From Rhodospirillaceae bacterium TMED167 (GTDB lineage Bacteria; Pseudomonadota; Alphaproteobacteria; Rhodospirillales_A; UBA2165), in NCBI GenBank assembly GCA_002170915.1, contig NHHQ01000052.1, positions 13,847-19,316 of the forward strand: a stretch of DNA of 5,470 nucleotides, read 5' to 3'. Positions 5,310 through 5,470 of the stretch are shown in pieces. How positions within the stretch are numbered: position 1 is the stretch's first letter; each line of letters starts with the position of its first letter. Under the pieces are notes generated by a model. The model was given only the letters and a program-made list of their open reading frames with translations. It did not search any database and was not told where the DNA came from. Both the position numbers and the translations under genes were made by a program.

Positions 5310-5470
5310 ATGCGGCTACGGAAATGCGTGATGATTGATGCCATGGAGACTCAACGGGGAAAAATCCTGATTGTCGGTGAATACACGGACATTTTTGACA
5401 TTATTGAGGTCTTATTTGGCGAAACGCACGTCATCCTGACAGCAAGGTCCGGCAAACACGGCCTCGCCAT
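5310..5470 (+). CDS. Response-regulator receiver-like protein, N-terminal fragment
   Basis: The frame is open from 5289 and runs off the window end, giving 53 complete codons from ATG 5310. GKILIVGEYTDIFDIIEVLF (17-36) followed by a strand near HVILTARSGKHGLA (40-53) matches the first beta strand, first helix and second beta strand of CheY-like receiver domains (typical 'ILIVDDDPDILELL...V.TA.sG.eaL'). The acidic pair after the first strand is Gly23-Glu24 instead of Asp-Asp. The phospho-acceptor Asp and any output domain lie beyond the window. Starts at 5310, 5331 and 5343 are all in frame. AGGA (5292-5295) lies 14 nt before 5310, and only a weak GGA lies before 5331, so the start is uncertain. 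It is divergent from the operon and not obviously linked to it. Confidence 0.6.
   Translation, partial: MRLRKCVMIDAMETQRGKILIVGEYTDIFDIIEVLFGETHVILTARSGKHGLA

Overview
The window looks like a piece of a GC-rich proteobacterial chromosome, most plausibly from an alphaproteobacterium. That assignment is inferred from codon usage, protein style and Shine-Dalgarno-led compact gene packing; no rRNA or marker gene is present to confirm it. It contains six protein genes, two of them cut by the window edges. I see no tRNA, rRNA, CRISPR array, insertion sequence or phage gene.

Left arm, + strand (1-1435): the C-terminal end of a thiamine-diphosphate (ThDP) dependent enzyme of the acetolactate synthase / 2-oxoacid decarboxylase superfamily. 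After an 88-nt gap with stem-loops comes an alpha/beta hydrolase. Its length, catalytic triad spacing and sequence style match the 2,6-dihydropseudooxynicotine hydrolase / Ayg1 / FrsA-like group, some members of which break C-C bonds.

Right arm, - strand (4996 down to 1467): a tight three-gene operon converging on the left arm. The order of transcription is a QueG/reductive-dehalogenase-like [4Fe-4S] protein, an acyl-CoA ligase of the AMP-forming family with a roughly 110-residue N-terminal extension containing an HTH-like segment, and a TetR-family repressor. The gaps are 3 and 5 nt and each gene has its own good ribosome binding site. A strong sigma70-like promoter (TTGAAA-N16-TATAAT) lies about 20-50 nt upstream of the first gene, and a 25-bp near-palindrome just behind it is a candidate operator for the TetR protein.

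Right end (4997-5470): an AT-rich intergenic region of about 310 nt, then the first 53 codons of a divergent gene that looks like a response-regulator receiver domain in which the usual Asp-Asp acidic pair reads Gly-Glu.

Taken together (inference), the two convergent arms look like a catabolic island. The CoA ligase would activate a carboxylic acid, the ThDP enzyme and the hydrolase would make or break C-C bonds, the Fe-S protein would supply a reductive step, and the TetR protein would sense a pathway intermediate, probably an acyl-CoA. The substrate cannot be read from the sequence. The most unusual items are the Fe-S protein, which has altered cysteine spacing and apparently lacks the QueG catalytic Asp, and the N-terminally extended CoA ligase with a second plausible internal start.
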